Of a stretch of 64,000 nucleotides of DNA, positions 39,210 to 48,632 are shown piece after piece. Made by a program: the position numbers and the translations under genes. The notes below the pieces were generated by a model, which had not been told where the DNA came from, did not search any database, and saw only the letters and a program-made list of their open reading frames with translations. Source of the stretch: Variibacter gotjawalensis (GTDB lineage: Bacteria > Pseudomonadota > Alphaproteobacteria > Rhizobiales > Xanthobacteraceae); contig NZ_AP014946.1 of the NCBI RefSeq assembly GCF_002355335.1, positions 1,875,501-1,939,500 of the forward strand. Direction: 5' to 3'. Numbering within the stretch: position 1 is the first letter of the stretch; the number at the start of each line of letters is the position of its first letter.

Positions 39210-39802
39210 CCGATCTCGATACGGCATTGCGTGATCTTGCGCCGCTGGGCGTTCTCATCGGCTGGCGCAGAATTGCTGAGGGTGACGAGGGCGCGCTCAA
39301 TCGCGGCGAGATTTCCGCAACGAATCTTTCGGTGCGCCGAGCAAGCGGAGCCGTCCGCATCGTAGCGCGCGAGCTATTGAGGGCGCCGGACCTTGCGATC
39401 CCGAAAGGCGAGGGTGGCGAGCCGATTTGGCCGCGCATGGTGGTCGGCTCGCTGGCGCACGACGACGAGATTGCGATCGCGGCGACGGCGAATGCTGAAG
39501 ACTATGAGGCGATCGGGATCGATATCGAACGCGCGGAACCGCTTGTCGCCGAGACATTCGCGCTTGTCGTCACTGACCGCGAACGCGCGATGATCGGCGA
39601 CGATGCGATGAAGGCGACGTTGCTCTTCGCCGTGAAGGAGGCGGTTTACAAAGCCGCATATCCACTCGATCGGGTGTTTCTGGAATTTGCGGATATCGAG
39701 GTTGATCTCGATCAGGGCGTTGCGGCTACGAAGCCTGGGCGGTCGTTGACGGTCCGCTACGCCACAACTCTGTCGCACGTTGTCGCGTTGGCCTATGCTT
39801 GA
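39206..39802 (+). CDS. 4'-phosphopantetheinyl transferase (Sfp-like)
   Basis: 198 aa, GTG start overlapping the GNAT stop by 4 nt. Motifs of the Sfp-type superfamily are present: PRMVVGSLAHDDEIAIAA (the SxxH region), AIGIDIERAEPL with the Mg2+ aspartate, and FAVKEAVYKAAYPL (the F/W-x-x-KEA motif). It transfers phosphopantetheine from CoA to a carrier-protein serine, here most likely S595 of the NRPS encoded just upstream. It closes the three-gene unit and is followed directly by a palindromic repeat. Confidence 0.92.
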   Translation: MTDLDTALRDLAPLGVLIGWRRIAEGDEGALNRGEISATNLSVRRASGAVRIVARELLRAPDLAIPKGEGGEPIWPRMVVGSLAHDDEIAIAATANAEDYEAIGIDIERAEPLVAETFALVVTDRERAMIGDDAMKATLLFAVKEAVYKAAYPLDRVFLEFADIEVDLDQGVAATKPGRSLTVRYATTLSHVVALAYA

Positions 39803-39927
39803 CGTCATTGCGAGGAGCGGCGAAGCCGTGACGAAGCAATCCAGGAGCCAAAAAGAAAGAGCTGGATTGCTTCGTCACGACTTTGCGGCTCGCGATGCGA
39901 GCCGCGCCGTCGCTCCTCGCAATGACG
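39803..39927. repeat. GTCATTGCGAGGAGCG-type long palindrome
   Basis: CGTCATTGCGAGGAGCG at 39803-39819 pairs with CGCTCCTCGCAATGACG at 39911-39927; inside, GTGACGAAGCAATCCAG pairs with CTGGATTGCTTCGTCAC. The long near-continuous stem separates the convergent PPTase and UvrD genes and could stop transcription from both sides. This exact repeat type is very common in proteobacterial genomes. Confidence 0.85.
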
Positions 39928-39944
39928 CGTAACGGAAGTCGTGA

Positions 39945-42407
39945 TCAAACCCGCTCGACGAAACTATCGACGACGCGTTTCTCGCCGGCTTTGTCGAACT
40001 GAATCGTCAGCTTGTTGCCTTCGACGAAGGTGACATTGCCGTTGCCGAATTTGAGATGAAACACGCGGTCGCCGACCGAGTAAGCCGATGCGGTGCCGGT
40101 CGACTTCGCGACGAGTTCGCCCTCGATGGTGCGCGGACCTTTGCGTGGGCGCGGCAGATCCGGGATCTCCGTCTTCTGCCAGCGGCCGCCGCTCGGCGCT
40201 GAGCCGCTGCCGCCGGAGTAACCACCGCCTGAAAATCCGCCGCGCTGCTGCGCGCGTTGCCAGCCGGGCGTTGTGTAGCTCGAACCGAAACTCTCCTGGC
40301 GATCGAAGCGCGACGCGCCGTATCCCGAGAACGAGAAGCCACCTTTTTGTTCGGTGACCTCGACGTCCGCTTCCGGCAGTTCGTCAAGGAAGCGTGACGG
40401 AATGTTCGTCGTCCACATGCCGTGAATGCGCCGGTTCGTCGCAAAGAAAATCTTCGCACGGCGACGCGCGCGTGTAAGCCCGACATGGGCCAAGCGCCGT
40501 TCCTCTTCGAGACCCGCGCGGCCCTGTTCGTCGAGCGAGCGCTGGCTCGGGAACAGACCTTCTTCCCAGCCGGGCAGAAATACGGTCTCGAATTCGAGGC
40601 CCTTCGCCGAATGCAGCGTCATGATCGATACGCTGTCGACCTGCTCGCCGCGATCCGCATCCATCACCAGCGAAATGTGCTCGAGGAAGCCCTGCAGGTT
40701 TTCGAACTCGTCCATCGAGCGAACGAGTTCCTTCAAGTTGTCGAGGCGGCCTGCCGCGTCCGCCGAACGATCCTTTTGCCACATATCCGTGTAACCGGAC
40801 TCGTCGAGGATCATCTCGGCGAGCTCCGTGTGCGGCAGCGAATCCTTTTGTGCGGCCCAGCGATCGAAATTCGCCATCAGGTCGCGCAGCGATTGGCGCG
40901 GTTTCGGCTTGAGCTCGTCCGTGTTCGCGACTTCGCGTGCCATGTCCATCATCGACATATTGGCTTGCCGCGCATGCTCGTGCAGCCACTGCACGGTGGC
41001 GTCGCCGAGCCCGCGCTTCGGCACGTTGATGATGCGCTCGAAGGCGAGATCGTCCGCGGACGAATTCACCGCGCGCAAATAGGCCAGCGCATCGCGGATT
41101 TCCGCACGCTCGTAGAAGCGCGGGCCGCCGATAACGCGGTAGGGCAGGCCGAGCGTGATGAAGCGATCTTCGAATTCGCGCATCTGATACGACGCGCGCA
41201 CCAGGATCGCGATCTGGTTGAGCGAATGATCCTTGCGCTGTAGCTGTTCGATCTCTTCGCCGACCGAACGCGCCTCCTCTTCGGAATCCCAGGCGCCCGA
41301 GACGGTAACTTTTTCGCCCAGCTCATCCTCGGTGCGCAGCGTCTTGCCGAGGCGGCCCTCGTTGTAGGCGATGAGATGCGAGGCCGCCGCAAGGATATGG
41401 CCGGTCGAGCGATAGTTGCGCTCGAGGCGGATCACCTTCGCGCCGGGAAAGTCCTTGTCGAAGCGCAGGATGTTGTCGACCTCGGCGCCGCGCCAACCGT
41501 AGATCGATTGATCGTCGTCACCGACGCAGCAGAGATTTGTCTCGGCGCGCTGCGGCGTTGCCGCCGCGCTGCCGTCAGCCAGCAGATCGTTGCGCTGCGG
41601 TCGCTGCGCGAGCAGGCGCAGCCACATATACTGCGCGACGTTCGTGTCCTGATACTCGTCGACCAGGATGTAGCGGAAGCGGTGGTGATACTGGCGCAGC
41701 ACGTCCGGCTGTTCACGCAACAGCCGGATCGTCTCCAGCAGGAGATCGCCGAAGTCGGTGGCGTTGAGCGTTTTCAGCCGCTCCTGATACGCGGCGTAAA
41801 GTTCCTGGCCGCGTCCGTTCGCGAAGCTCGCAGCTTCACCGGCCGGCACCTGCGATGGCGTGAGGCCGCGGTTCTTCCAGCCGTCGATGAGGTTGGCGAG
41901 CACGCGCGCGGGCCAACGCTTCTCGTCGATGTTGGCGGCCGAGAGATGCTGCTTGAGCAGCCGGATCTGATCATCCGTATCGAGGATCGTGAAACCGGAT
42001 TTTAGGCCGACGAGTTCTGCGTGGCGGCGCAGAATCTTCACGCCGATCGAGTGAAAGGTGCCGAGCCACGGCATGCCTTCGACCGCTTCACCGACCATCG
42101 AGCCGATGCGCAGCTTCATCTCGCGCGCGGCTTTGTTCGTGAAGGTAACGGCGAGGATTTCGGACGGCCGGGCTTTGCCGAGGCTGAGGATGTGCGCGAT
42201 GCGTGTCGTCAGCACGCGTGTCTTGCCGGTCCCGGCACCGGCCAGCACGAGCACCGGCCCATCGAGCGTCTCGACGGCTTCGCGCTGTTCCGGGTTGAGG
42301 CCATCGAGATAACGGGGGGCCGCCTGCGCGCGCGCGCGTGCCGCGATGCCGCCCGGGATCGGGGCGGGCGCGCCAGCATAGTCCTGCAACTTCAGGGGAT
42401 CGGCCAA
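39945..42407 (-). CDS. uvrD: UvrD/PcrA-type 3'-5' DNA helicase
   Basis: 820 aa SF1 helicase for nucleotide-excision and mismatch repair and for clearing RecA filaments. LDGLNPEQREAVE (Q motif), Walker A LAGAGTGKTRVL, DEYQDTNVAQY (motif II), GDDDQSIYGWRGA (III), LERNYRST (IV) and VDSVSIMTLHSAKGLEFETVFLPGWEEG (V) occur in order, then LTRARRRAKIFFA (VI). The C-terminus has a Gly/Ser-rich linker and a Tudor-like end (VGDRVFHLKFGNGNVTFVEG) as in PcrA/UvrD. I see no LexA box in the 100 bases upstream. Confidence 0.95.
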   Translation of the reverse strand: MADPLKLQDYAGAPAPIPGGIAARARAQAAPRYLDGLNPEQREAVETLDGPVLVLAGAGTGKTRVLTTRIAHILSLGKARPSEILAVTFTNKAAREMKLRIGSMVGEAVEGMPWLGTFHSIGVKILRRHAELVGLKSGFTILDTDDQIRLLKQHLSAANIDEKRWPARVLANLIDGWKNRGLTPSQVPAGEAASFANGRGQELYAAYQERLKTLNATDFGDLLLETIRLLREQPDVLRQYHHRFRYILVDEYQDTNVAQYMWLRLLAQRPQRNDLLADGSAAATPQRAETNLCCVGDDDQSIYGWRGAEVDNILRFDKDFPGAKVIRLERNYRSTGHILAAASHLIAYNEGRLGKTLRTEDELGEKVTVSGAWDSEEEARSVGEEIEQLQRKDHSLNQIAILVRASYQMREFEDRFITLGLPYRVIGGPRFYERAEIRDALAYLRAVNSSADDLAFERIINVPKRGLGDATVQWLHEHARQANMSMMDMAREVANTDELKPKPRQSLRDLMANFDRWAAQKDSLPHTELAEMILDESGYTDMWQKDRSADAAGRLDNLKELVRSMDEFENLQGFLEHISLVMDADRGEQVDSVSIMTLHSAKGLEFETVFLPGWEEGLFPSQRSLDEQGRAGLEEERRLAHVGLTRARRRAKIFFATNRRIHGMWTTNIPSRFLDELPEADVEVTEQKGGFSFSGYGASRFDRQESFGSSYTTPGWQRAQQRGGFSGGGYSGGSGSAPSGGRWQKTEIPDLPRPRKGPRTIEGELVAKSTGTASAYSVGDRVFHLKFGNGNVTFVEGNKLTIQFDKAGEKRVVDSFVERV

Positions 42408-42508
42408 ACGGGTTCCTGCGGAATTCTTGATTCGCTAGGAACAAAATGGCATCGCGGGTGGCGATTTGCGAGGGTTGCGGGCGGAAAAAGCCCGGCCCGG
42501 AGCGGTTA

Positions 42509-43018
42509 TCAGGCGCTCATCGGCATCGCGATACGGCGGCCGGACGCTTCCGGCAGCGGCAGCCGCGTGTGGCTCGCTTGCATGGCAGCAAGTGAGCGCA
42601 GCGCCGCCTCGTCGAAAGACGCCGTGCGCTTGGTCTCCATGTCGACGTGAAGCGCCATATTCTCGGATGTGGCGGAGACCCAACCTTCCGTCGCGTGGAA
42701 CAGTTGTTCGAAATAGTGGACCCGCTTGTGGTCGAAGCCGAGCAGCTGGAAAGTCACGCGGACCGGATCGCCCTTGTGCAACTCGCGCAGATATCGGACG
42801 TGAACTTCGGCCGTGAACAGCGAGCGTCGCTGCGTTTTCACGTAAGCCTCACCGATGCCCATCAGCTCGTAGGCTTCATCGACCGCGCGATCAAAAAGAA
42901 CGTTGTAATACGCCATATTCAGGTGGCCGTTGTAATCGATCCATCCGGGCTCCACCCGCGTCACCGACGACACGAATGGGGCGAAGAACACAGGTTCGAA
43001 ATCGCAACGGTCCAGCAT
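42509..43018 (-). CDS. Acyl-CoA thioesterase, hotdog (4HBT) fold
   Basis: 169 aa. RVEPGWIDYNGHLNMAYYNVLFDRAVD is the 4-hydroxybenzoyl-CoA thioesterase-type active-site helix with the D-x-N-G-H-L-N signature; AEVHVRYLRELHKGDPVRV and KRVHYFEQLFHA follow. It hydrolyses an acyl-CoA or related thioester in the cytoplasm; the close match to rhizobial proteins near carnitine genes is from memory and there is no such neighbour here, so the substrate is open. Separate from uvrD by about 100 bases. Confidence 0.85.
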   Translation of the reverse strand: MLDRCDFEPVFFAPFVSSVTRVEPGWIDYNGHLNMAYYNVLFDRAVDEAYELMGIGEAYVKTQRRSLFTAEVHVRYLRELHKGDPVRVTFQLLGFDHKRVHYFEQLFHATEGWVSATSENMALHVDMETKRTASFDEAALRSLAAMQASHTRLPLPEASGRRIAMPMSA

Positions 43019-43212
43019 GCGAGCGTTTCCAGGGCTAGCTTGTTTTAAAGTGTAAGCGATGAAGTATGACGTTTTTCCGTCAGGAGTCTTGAAAATTTAG
43101 CGCCGAAGAGCGTCGGATTTGTTTCGAAATCCGCGCGACCTTCGGCTTTTCCCTTTGCGTCGCACCGCCGGAAGGCTCTATTGCTGGCCGCAACGGTTTA
43201 AGAAACGAGGAA

Positions 43213-44661
43213 ATGCCGATGCCTGCAGCCGCCGCGAAGGTCATGCCGATGACCGAGCAGAAGCCGTCGAAGCAAGCCGTCGAGGCTGTCGTCGCTGGGC
43301 TCAACGCGCGCTTCGGCAACCGCGTTGTCACCTCGCTGGCGGTTCGCGAGCAGCACGCCAACACGACGACCTGGCTCGCCAACCAGCCGCCGGACGTCGT
43401 CGTCTTCCCGCACAGCACCGAAGAGGTGCAGGACATTGTCAAACTCTGCGCCGAGCACGGCGTACCCGTGATCCCGTTCGGCACCGGAACCTCGCTCGAA
43501 GGTCACGTCAACGCGCCGCTCGGCGGCGTATCGGTCGACTTCCGCGACATGAACAAGGTGCTGGAGGTCCACGCTCAGGATCTCGATTGCGTCGTCCAAC
43601 CGGGCGTCACGCGCAAGCAGCTCAACGACTATCTGCGCGACCAGGGCCTGTTCTTCCCGATCGACCCAGGTGCGGACGCCTCGATCGGCGGCATGACGGC
43701 GACGCGCGCCTCCGGCACCAACGCGGTGCGCTACGGCACCATGAAGGACAACGTGATCTCGGTGAAGGCCGTGCTCGCCAACGGCGAGGTCATCACGACG
43801 GCGCGGCGCGCCAAGAAGTCTTCGGCGGGCTATGACCTGACGCGACTCTTCATAGGCTCGGAAGGCACGCTCGGCGTCATCACGGAAATCACGCTGAAGC
43901 TCCATGGCATTCCGGAAGCGATTTCGTCGGCGGTCTGCCCGTTCGAAAGCATCCAGGGCGCGTGCGACGCGACCATCATGACGATCCAGTCCGGCATTCC
44001 GGTCGCCCGCATCGAATTGCTCGATGTCGTGCAGGTGCGCGCCAGCAACGCCTATTCGAAGCTGACGCTGAAGGAAACGCCGCATCTCTTCCTCGAATTT
44101 CACGGCACGGAGGCCTCCGTTGCCGAGCAGGCCGAGCGTTTCGCCGAGATTGCCGCCGAATGCGGTGGCGGCCCGTCGGAATGGACGACGAAGCCGGAGG
44201 AGCGCACCAAACTCTGGCAGGCGCGCCACGATTCCTATTGGTCAATGTTGCAGCTGCGTCCGGGCGCGAAAGGCTTCGCTACCGACGTGTGCGTGCCGAT
44301 TTCGCGGCTCGCCGAATGCGTTCTCGAGACCTGCAAGGACATCGAGGAATACAAACTCGTGGCGCCGATCGTCGGCCATGTCGGCGACGGTAATTTCCAC
44401 GTCGGGGTGATGATCGACATGAACGACCCGGCCGAGGTGAAGAACGCCAAGACCTTCATCGAGCGGCTCGCCAAGCGCGCCATCGCGATGGACGGCACCT
44501 GCACGGGTGAGCACGGGGTCGGTCAGGGCAAGATCAAATACCTCGAGGCCGAGCACGGCCGGACGGCGTTGAATGCCATGACGGCGATCAAACAGGCGCT
44601 CGATCCACAAAATTTGATGAACCCAGGCAAGATTCTGCCGTCTTCGTTGACTGCGGAATAA
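43213..44661 (+). CDS. FAD-linked oxidase, D-lactate/glycolate dehydrogenase type
   Basis: 482 aa. The VAO/PCMH-type FAD domain shows VIPFGTGTSLEGHVNAPLGGVSVDF and DPGADASIGGMTATRASGTNAVRYGTM; the FAD-linked oxidase C-terminal domain contains VGDGNFHVG (His cluster) and GTCTGEHGVGQGKIKYL. Closest in layout to cytochrome-type D-lactate dehydrogenase (Dld/GlcD family), which oxidises D-2-hydroxy acids and feeds electrons to the respiratory chain. A second ATG at 43219 has a better spacing (8 nt) from GAGG at 43207-43210 and may be the true start. Exact substrate is uncertain. Confidence 0.9.
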   Translation: MPMPAAAAKVMPMTEQKPSKQAVEAVVAGLNARFGNRVVTSLAVREQHANTTTWLANQPPDVVVFPHSTEEVQDIVKLCAEHGVPVIPFGTGTSLEGHVNAPLGGVSVDFRDMNKVLEVHAQDLDCVVQPGVTRKQLNDYLRDQGLFFPIDPGADASIGGMTATRASGTNAVRYGTMKDNVISVKAVLANGEVITTARRAKKSSAGYDLTRLFIGSEGTLGVITEITLKLHGIPEAISSAVCPFESIQGACDATIMTIQSGIPVARIELLDVVQVRASNAYSKLTLKETPHLFLEFHGTEASVAEQAERFAEIAAECGGGPSEWTTKPEERTKLWQARHDSYWSMLQLRPGAKGFATDVCVPISRLAECVLETCKDIEEYKLVAPIVGHVGDGNFHVGVMIDMNDPAEVKNAKTFIERLAKRAIAMDGTCTGEHGVGQGKIKYLEAEHGRTALNAMTAIKQALDPQNLMNPGKILPSSLTAE

Positions 44662-44711
44662 GACATAGATTTGCCGTTTCGCTAAGTACTGTCGGATACT
44701 GCATCAGCCGC

Positions 44712-44830
44712 CGTCATCCCGGACGGCGCTGTTGCGCCGATCCGGGATCCATAACCCCTGTATCGCGATATTCGAACGACAGGGGTTATGGATTCCGGCC
44801 CTCGCGGCTACGCCGCTCGGCCGGAATAAC
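44712..44830. repeat. GTCATCCCGG-type palindromic repeat, copy 4
   Basis: CGTCATCCCGG at 44712-44722 and CCGGAATAAC at 44821-44830 bound the element; inside, ATCCATAACCCCTGT pairs with ACAGGGGTTATGGAT around a short AT-rich loop. Fourth member of the family seen in this window. It ends 12 nt before the asmA-like ribosome-binding site. Confidence 0.78.
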
Positions 44831-44855
44831 CACGATTGGATAAGGAGCCGGACGG

Positions 44856-47800
44856 TTGCAGACCACGTTGCTCGGACTGGGCATCGCGATCATCCTCGCG
44901 CTTGTGGCCGCCATCGTTGGACCCCACTACGTCGATTGGTCGGCCTATCGCTCGGAAATCGAAACGCGCGCGAGCGCGGTCGCCGGCACGCCCGTGCGCG
45001 TCGCAGGCCCGATCGACGTTCGCCTGCTGCCGACGCCCTCCCTCCAGGCAAAGCAAGTTGAGATCGGCGCTCCGGCTGAGGCGCTGAAGGCGGGCGACGT
45101 GTTCGTCGAGTTCTCGCTCGGCTCGCTCATCCGCGGCGAATATCGCGCCACCGAGGTAAAAGTCTCCGGTCTCGAACTCAGCGCCAACATCGATGCGCAA
45201 GGCCGCGTCACCAACAACGTGCCGCTTGCATCGAGCGCGATCGACGGCGTCGGTATCGAACGGCTGCGGATCGAGAACAGCCGCCTCGTCTTCGCGGATG
45301 CGCGCTCGGGCACCCGTCAAACCATCGAGCAGCTCCGGTTCGGCGGTGATGTGAAATCACTCGTCGGCCCGTTGAAGGGCGAAGGCGGGGGCCGCGCGGG
45401 CGATCAGCGCTTCGGTTATCGCATTTCGGTTGGACGCGGCGGGCCGGACGGCGCGCGCGTGCGTCTCGTCATGGAACCGGTCGGCCGCCCGCTCAGCTTC
45501 GATGTCGAGGGCGTCGTTCGCCGCGACAACGATGGCTACGCGTTCGAGGGCAACACGACGATCGCGCGTGTGCCGCTCGACGGCAGCGAACAGTGGAAGC
45601 TCGTCGCCCGCGTCAAGGCCGATACGGCGACGGCGCTCGTCGAGCAGCTCGAACTCGAATACGGCGCGATCGAGCGCGCGATCAAACTCACCGGCACAGC
45701 CGAGGTGAAACTCGGAACGTCGCCGCAGCTCAGCGCCGTTCTCTCCGCGCGGCAGGTCGATCTCGATCGGCTGATCGCGCAACCGGATCAGCCCGCGCAG
45801 GCGCCTTTCGCGGCACTGCAGGCATTTGGCAACGCGTTTGCGCGCGATCTCGCCCTGCCGATCCCGGTGCGTGCCGGCATCGCGATCGATCAAGTGACGC
45901 TCGGCGGCGCCAACATTCAAACGCTGCGCGCCGATGTGGAATCGACGCGCGATGGCTGGAGCATCGCGTCGCTCGAAATGCGTGCGCCTGGCTTCGCGCA
46001 AATCCGCGCGTCCGGGGCGTTGGTCACAGCTACGGATCCATCGTTCGCGGGGCTGGTGTCGGTCGAATCGACGGAGCCGCGCTTGCTCACGGCTTGGCTC
46101 GAGGGCCGCCGCGCGCCGGTCGGCGTGCGCTCCGGCGCGTTGCGCGCGTCGGGCGAAGTGAATCTTTCGGCACAGCGCTTTGCGATCGATCGCTTGCGCG
46201 CCGAGGTTGACCGCAAGCCGATCGAAGGCCGCATTGCTCTCATCGATCTGCCGGACGGACGCTCGCGGCTCGATGCCGATCTCAAAGCCGCGGAACTCGA
46301 CCTCGACGCAATGCTGGCGCTTGCGCGCGCGACCGGTCTCGACACGCGCGTGCCGAAGGAAATCGCGCTTAGCGCCGACATCGGCCGCGCTGCGATTGCC
46401 GGAACCGAAGTGCGCGGCGCGAAAGTGAAACTGAAATACGATCCGCAGGGGCTTGCGATCGAAGCCTTGTCGGTTGCCGATATTGCGGGTGTCGTGATCG
46501 AAGGCAGCGGCACTGTATTCGGCTCGTGGGCGACGCCGCGCGGAGCGCTTTCCTTCCGCATCAACGGCACGCAGCTTGATGGCCTCGCTAACTTAGCGAC
46601 GCAGAATGCGCCGCGTTACGCGGCAACGGCCGAAACGCTTGCGGCGCGCCTGAAGGGCCAGACGAAGCTCGCGATCGATATCGGCATCGAAACGCCGAAG
46701 GCGACCGTCGTCACGTTGCGCGCCGACGGCATTGCGGGCGGCGCGAAAATCATCGCCAACGTCACGGCGAATGGCGACACGGCACGCTGGACCGAAGCCG
46801 CGATCGATGGCGCGGGACGCATCGAGAGCGATGATTCACGCGCCTTGGCGCGCATCGTCGGCTTCGACGAGATGGTCGCGCTCAGAGCCGGAAAGTCGGC
46901 CGTGTCGTGGAAGCTCGCAGGGCCGTTGAACGGCAACCTGCGCTCCGGTTTGCTGGCGTCGCTGCCCGGTCTCGACGCGAGCTTCTCGGGCGAGACGCGC
47001 TTTGCCGCCGACGGTGTCGTCAACAATGGCGAACTCAGCTTGCGGGCCGCCGATGTCGTGTCGCTGCGTCCTCTTGTCGGGGTTGCCGCACCGCTGGCGT
47101 TCAAGGCGAAGATGGCGCTCACGCCGCAGCGCGTTGTTGCCGACAACCTCGCCGGCACGCTCGGCAATACGCCATTCTCCGGCCGCCTGAGCTATCTGCG
47201 CGATCTCGCGACGATTGATGGCCGTATCGATGCGGAGAGTATCGACGGCTCGGCGCTGCTGGCAGCATTGCTCGGCAGCCCGCCTGCGCAAACCGCGAAT
47301 ACGTGGTCGACACAGCCGTTGTCGCGCGTCTTGCTCGCGGGCGTTGAGGGGACAATCGAAGTCAAGGCGAAGCGCGCCGTGCTGACGCCGTCGTTTGAGA
47401 TCCGCGATTTCAATGGCCGCTTGCGGGTTTCGGACGCCAGCGTCGCAATCGACGACATCACCGGCACATTCGCGGGCGGTGTGCTGAAGGCGACGCTGAC
47501 TGCGCCGGCTAATCCGTTCGGCACGGTTGCGGAGGCACGTATCGCGCTGACAAATGCGGATGTCGCTGCGCTGGTGCCGGACTTGAAGCCGGCGCCGCTC
47601 GGCGGTCGCGTCAGCCTGCTGATCGAAGCGAAAGGCGCGGGCCGCAGCGTCTCGACGATCGTCGGGTCGCTCAGCGGCAGCGGCACGATCAGCCTCGAGC
47701 GGCCGGAAGTAGCCGCGCTCGATGCGCGCGCATTCGATGATCTGGAACGCTCCGCGGAAGTTGAGTCGGCCGATCCCGCGAAGGTGCGCACGTTGATCGA

Positions 47801-48344
47801 CACGGCGCTGCGCCGCGCCGCATTCCGCGCCGCGCGCGCAGATGCTGGCCTGATCCTGAACGGCGGCCAGCTTCGCGTGGCGAATTTGTTGGCGAAGGGT
47901 GACCGCGCAATGCTGGCTGTTAGCGGCGGAATAGATCTGACCCGCCGCGAACTCGACGCGCGTCTGACGCTCTACACGGATCGCGGCGCAACGCCCGCCG
48001 GTCGCCCCGAGATCAACGTCCTGCTGCGCGGCCCGTTGGCGAACCCGCAGCGAACGACCGACGTTTCGGCTTTGATTGGTTGGCTGGCCCTGCGCTCGGT
48101 CGATCGTCAGGCTAAACGCCTGGAGACGCTCGAGGCCGAGCGGGCCGCCGCCGAGGCGGCACTGATACGACTGCAGGCTGCTCAGCCTGTCGTGCAGCCC
48201 GCTCCGCAGCAGCTTGTCCCAGAAGCGCGGCCGCCGATGCCGGCACCGCGATCAGCCGGCCCGCAAATGCCTGAGCAAATGCCGCCGGCCGCTAACGCGC
48301 CGCGCCAAAGGTCACTGTTCGATCTGTTCGGGGCTTCGCGCTGA
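44856..48344 (+). CDS. AsmA family protein (large inner-membrane-anchored periplasmic protein)
   Basis: 1162 aa with a TTG start at 44856, supported by AAGGAG 8 nt upstream. A single N-terminal helix (LLGLGIAIILALVAAIVG) is followed by DWSAYRSEIETRASAVAGTPVRVAGPIDVRLLPTPSL-type sequence, the AsmA N-terminal hallmark, then a very long repetitive beta-rich region and a C-terminal AsmA-like domain (GRVSLLIEAKGAGRS, RELDARLTLYTDRG). The end is a coiled-coil/Pro-Gln-rich tail. AsmA-like proteins are thought to act in lipid transfer between membranes or in envelope maintenance. Its 3' end overlaps, tail to tail, the convergent ribbon-helix-helix gene by 33 bp. Confidence 0.9.
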   Translation: MQTTLLGLGIAIILALVAAIVGPHYVDWSAYRSEIETRASAVAGTPVRVAGPIDVRLLPTPSLQAKQVEIGAPAEALKAGDVFVEFSLGSLIRGEYRATEVKVSGLELSANIDAQGRVTNNVPLASSAIDGVGIERLRIENSRLVFADARSGTRQTIEQLRFGGDVKSLVGPLKGEGGGRAGDQRFGYRISVGRGGPDGARVRLVMEPVGRPLSFDVEGVVRRDNDGYAFEGNTTIARVPLDGSEQWKLVARVKADTATALVEQLELEYGAIERAIKLTGTAEVKLGTSPQLSAVLSARQVDLDRLIAQPDQPAQAPFAALQAFGNAFARDLALPIPVRAGIAIDQVTLGGANIQTLRADVESTRDGWSIASLEMRAPGFAQIRASGALVTATDPSFAGLVSVESTEPRLLTAWLEGRRAPVGVRSGALRASGEVNLSAQRFAIDRLRAEVDRKPIEGRIALIDLPDGRSRLDADLKAAELDLDAMLALARATGLDTRVPKEIALSADIGRAAIAGTEVRGAKVKLKYDPQGLAIEALSVADIAGVVIEGSGTVFGSWATPRGALSFRINGTQLDGLANLATQNAPRYAATAETLAARLKGQTKLAIDIGIETPKATVVTLRADGIAGGAKIIANVTANGDTARWTEAAIDGAGRIESDDSRALARIVGFDEMVALRAGKSAVSWKLAGPLNGNLRSGLLASLPGLDASFSGETRFAADGVVNNGELSLRAADVVSLRPLVGVAAPLAFKAKMALTPQRVVADNLAGTLGNTPFSGRLSYLRDLATIDGRIDAESIDGSALLAALLGSPPAQTANTWSTQPLSRVLLAGVEGTIEVKAKRAVLTPSFEIRDFNGRLRVSDASVAIDDITGTFAGGVLKATLTAPANPFGTVAEARIALTNADVAALVPDLKPAPLGGRVSLLIEAKGAGRSVSTIVGSLSGSGTISLERPEVAALDARAFDDLERSAEVESADPAKVRTLIDTALRRAAFRAARADAGLILNGGQLRVANLLAKGDRAMLAVSGGIDLTRRELDARLTLYTDRGATPAGRPEINVLLRGPLANPQRTTDVSALIGWLALRSVDRQAKRLETLEAERAAAEAALIRLQAAQPVVQPAPQQLVPEARPPMPAPRSAGPQMPEQMPPAANAPRQRSLFDLFGASR

Positions 48345-48632
48345 TTGCGGTTCCGAGCCGCCACCGCCCGTTGAAGGCTGCGGATCGCGACCGTTCTCGA
48401 TCAAGCTCTGATGGCCGCTCTGTACTCGGTAGTAGTCGAGCACGAACAGACGGATCGCTGACGACAGATTGCCGTGCTTCCGCTTTGAGTCGATCGACGA
48501 AACCATATCGGACAGCGTGACCCCGCGCTCGTTGGCGATGTCTTTCAGGCTGGTCCAAAACGCGTCCTCAAGACTGACGCTCGTCTTATGATTTGCGATG
48601 ACGATGGATCGTTTAATGACTGGTGACTTCAT
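48312..48632 (-). CDS. Ribbon-helix-helix domain protein
   Basis: 106 aa. IKRSIVIANHKTSVSLEDAFWTSLKDIANERG is the ribbon-helix-helix pattern (beta strand TSVSLED, two helices) of the COG4321-type proteins, a small DNA-binding fold often found as a predicted repressor. SDMVSSIDSKRKHGNLSSAIRLFVLDYY completes it; the tail is Gly/Ser/Pro/Gln-rich. ATG 48632 overlaps the DUF4169 stop (48629-48631), so the two are co-translated. Its targets are unknown. Confidence 0.85.
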   Translation of the reverse strand: MKSPVIKRSIVIANHKTSVSLEDAFWTSLKDIANERGVTLSDMVSSIDSKRKHGNLSSAIRLFVLDYYRVQSGHQSLIENGRDPQPSTGGGGSEPQSARSPEQIEQ

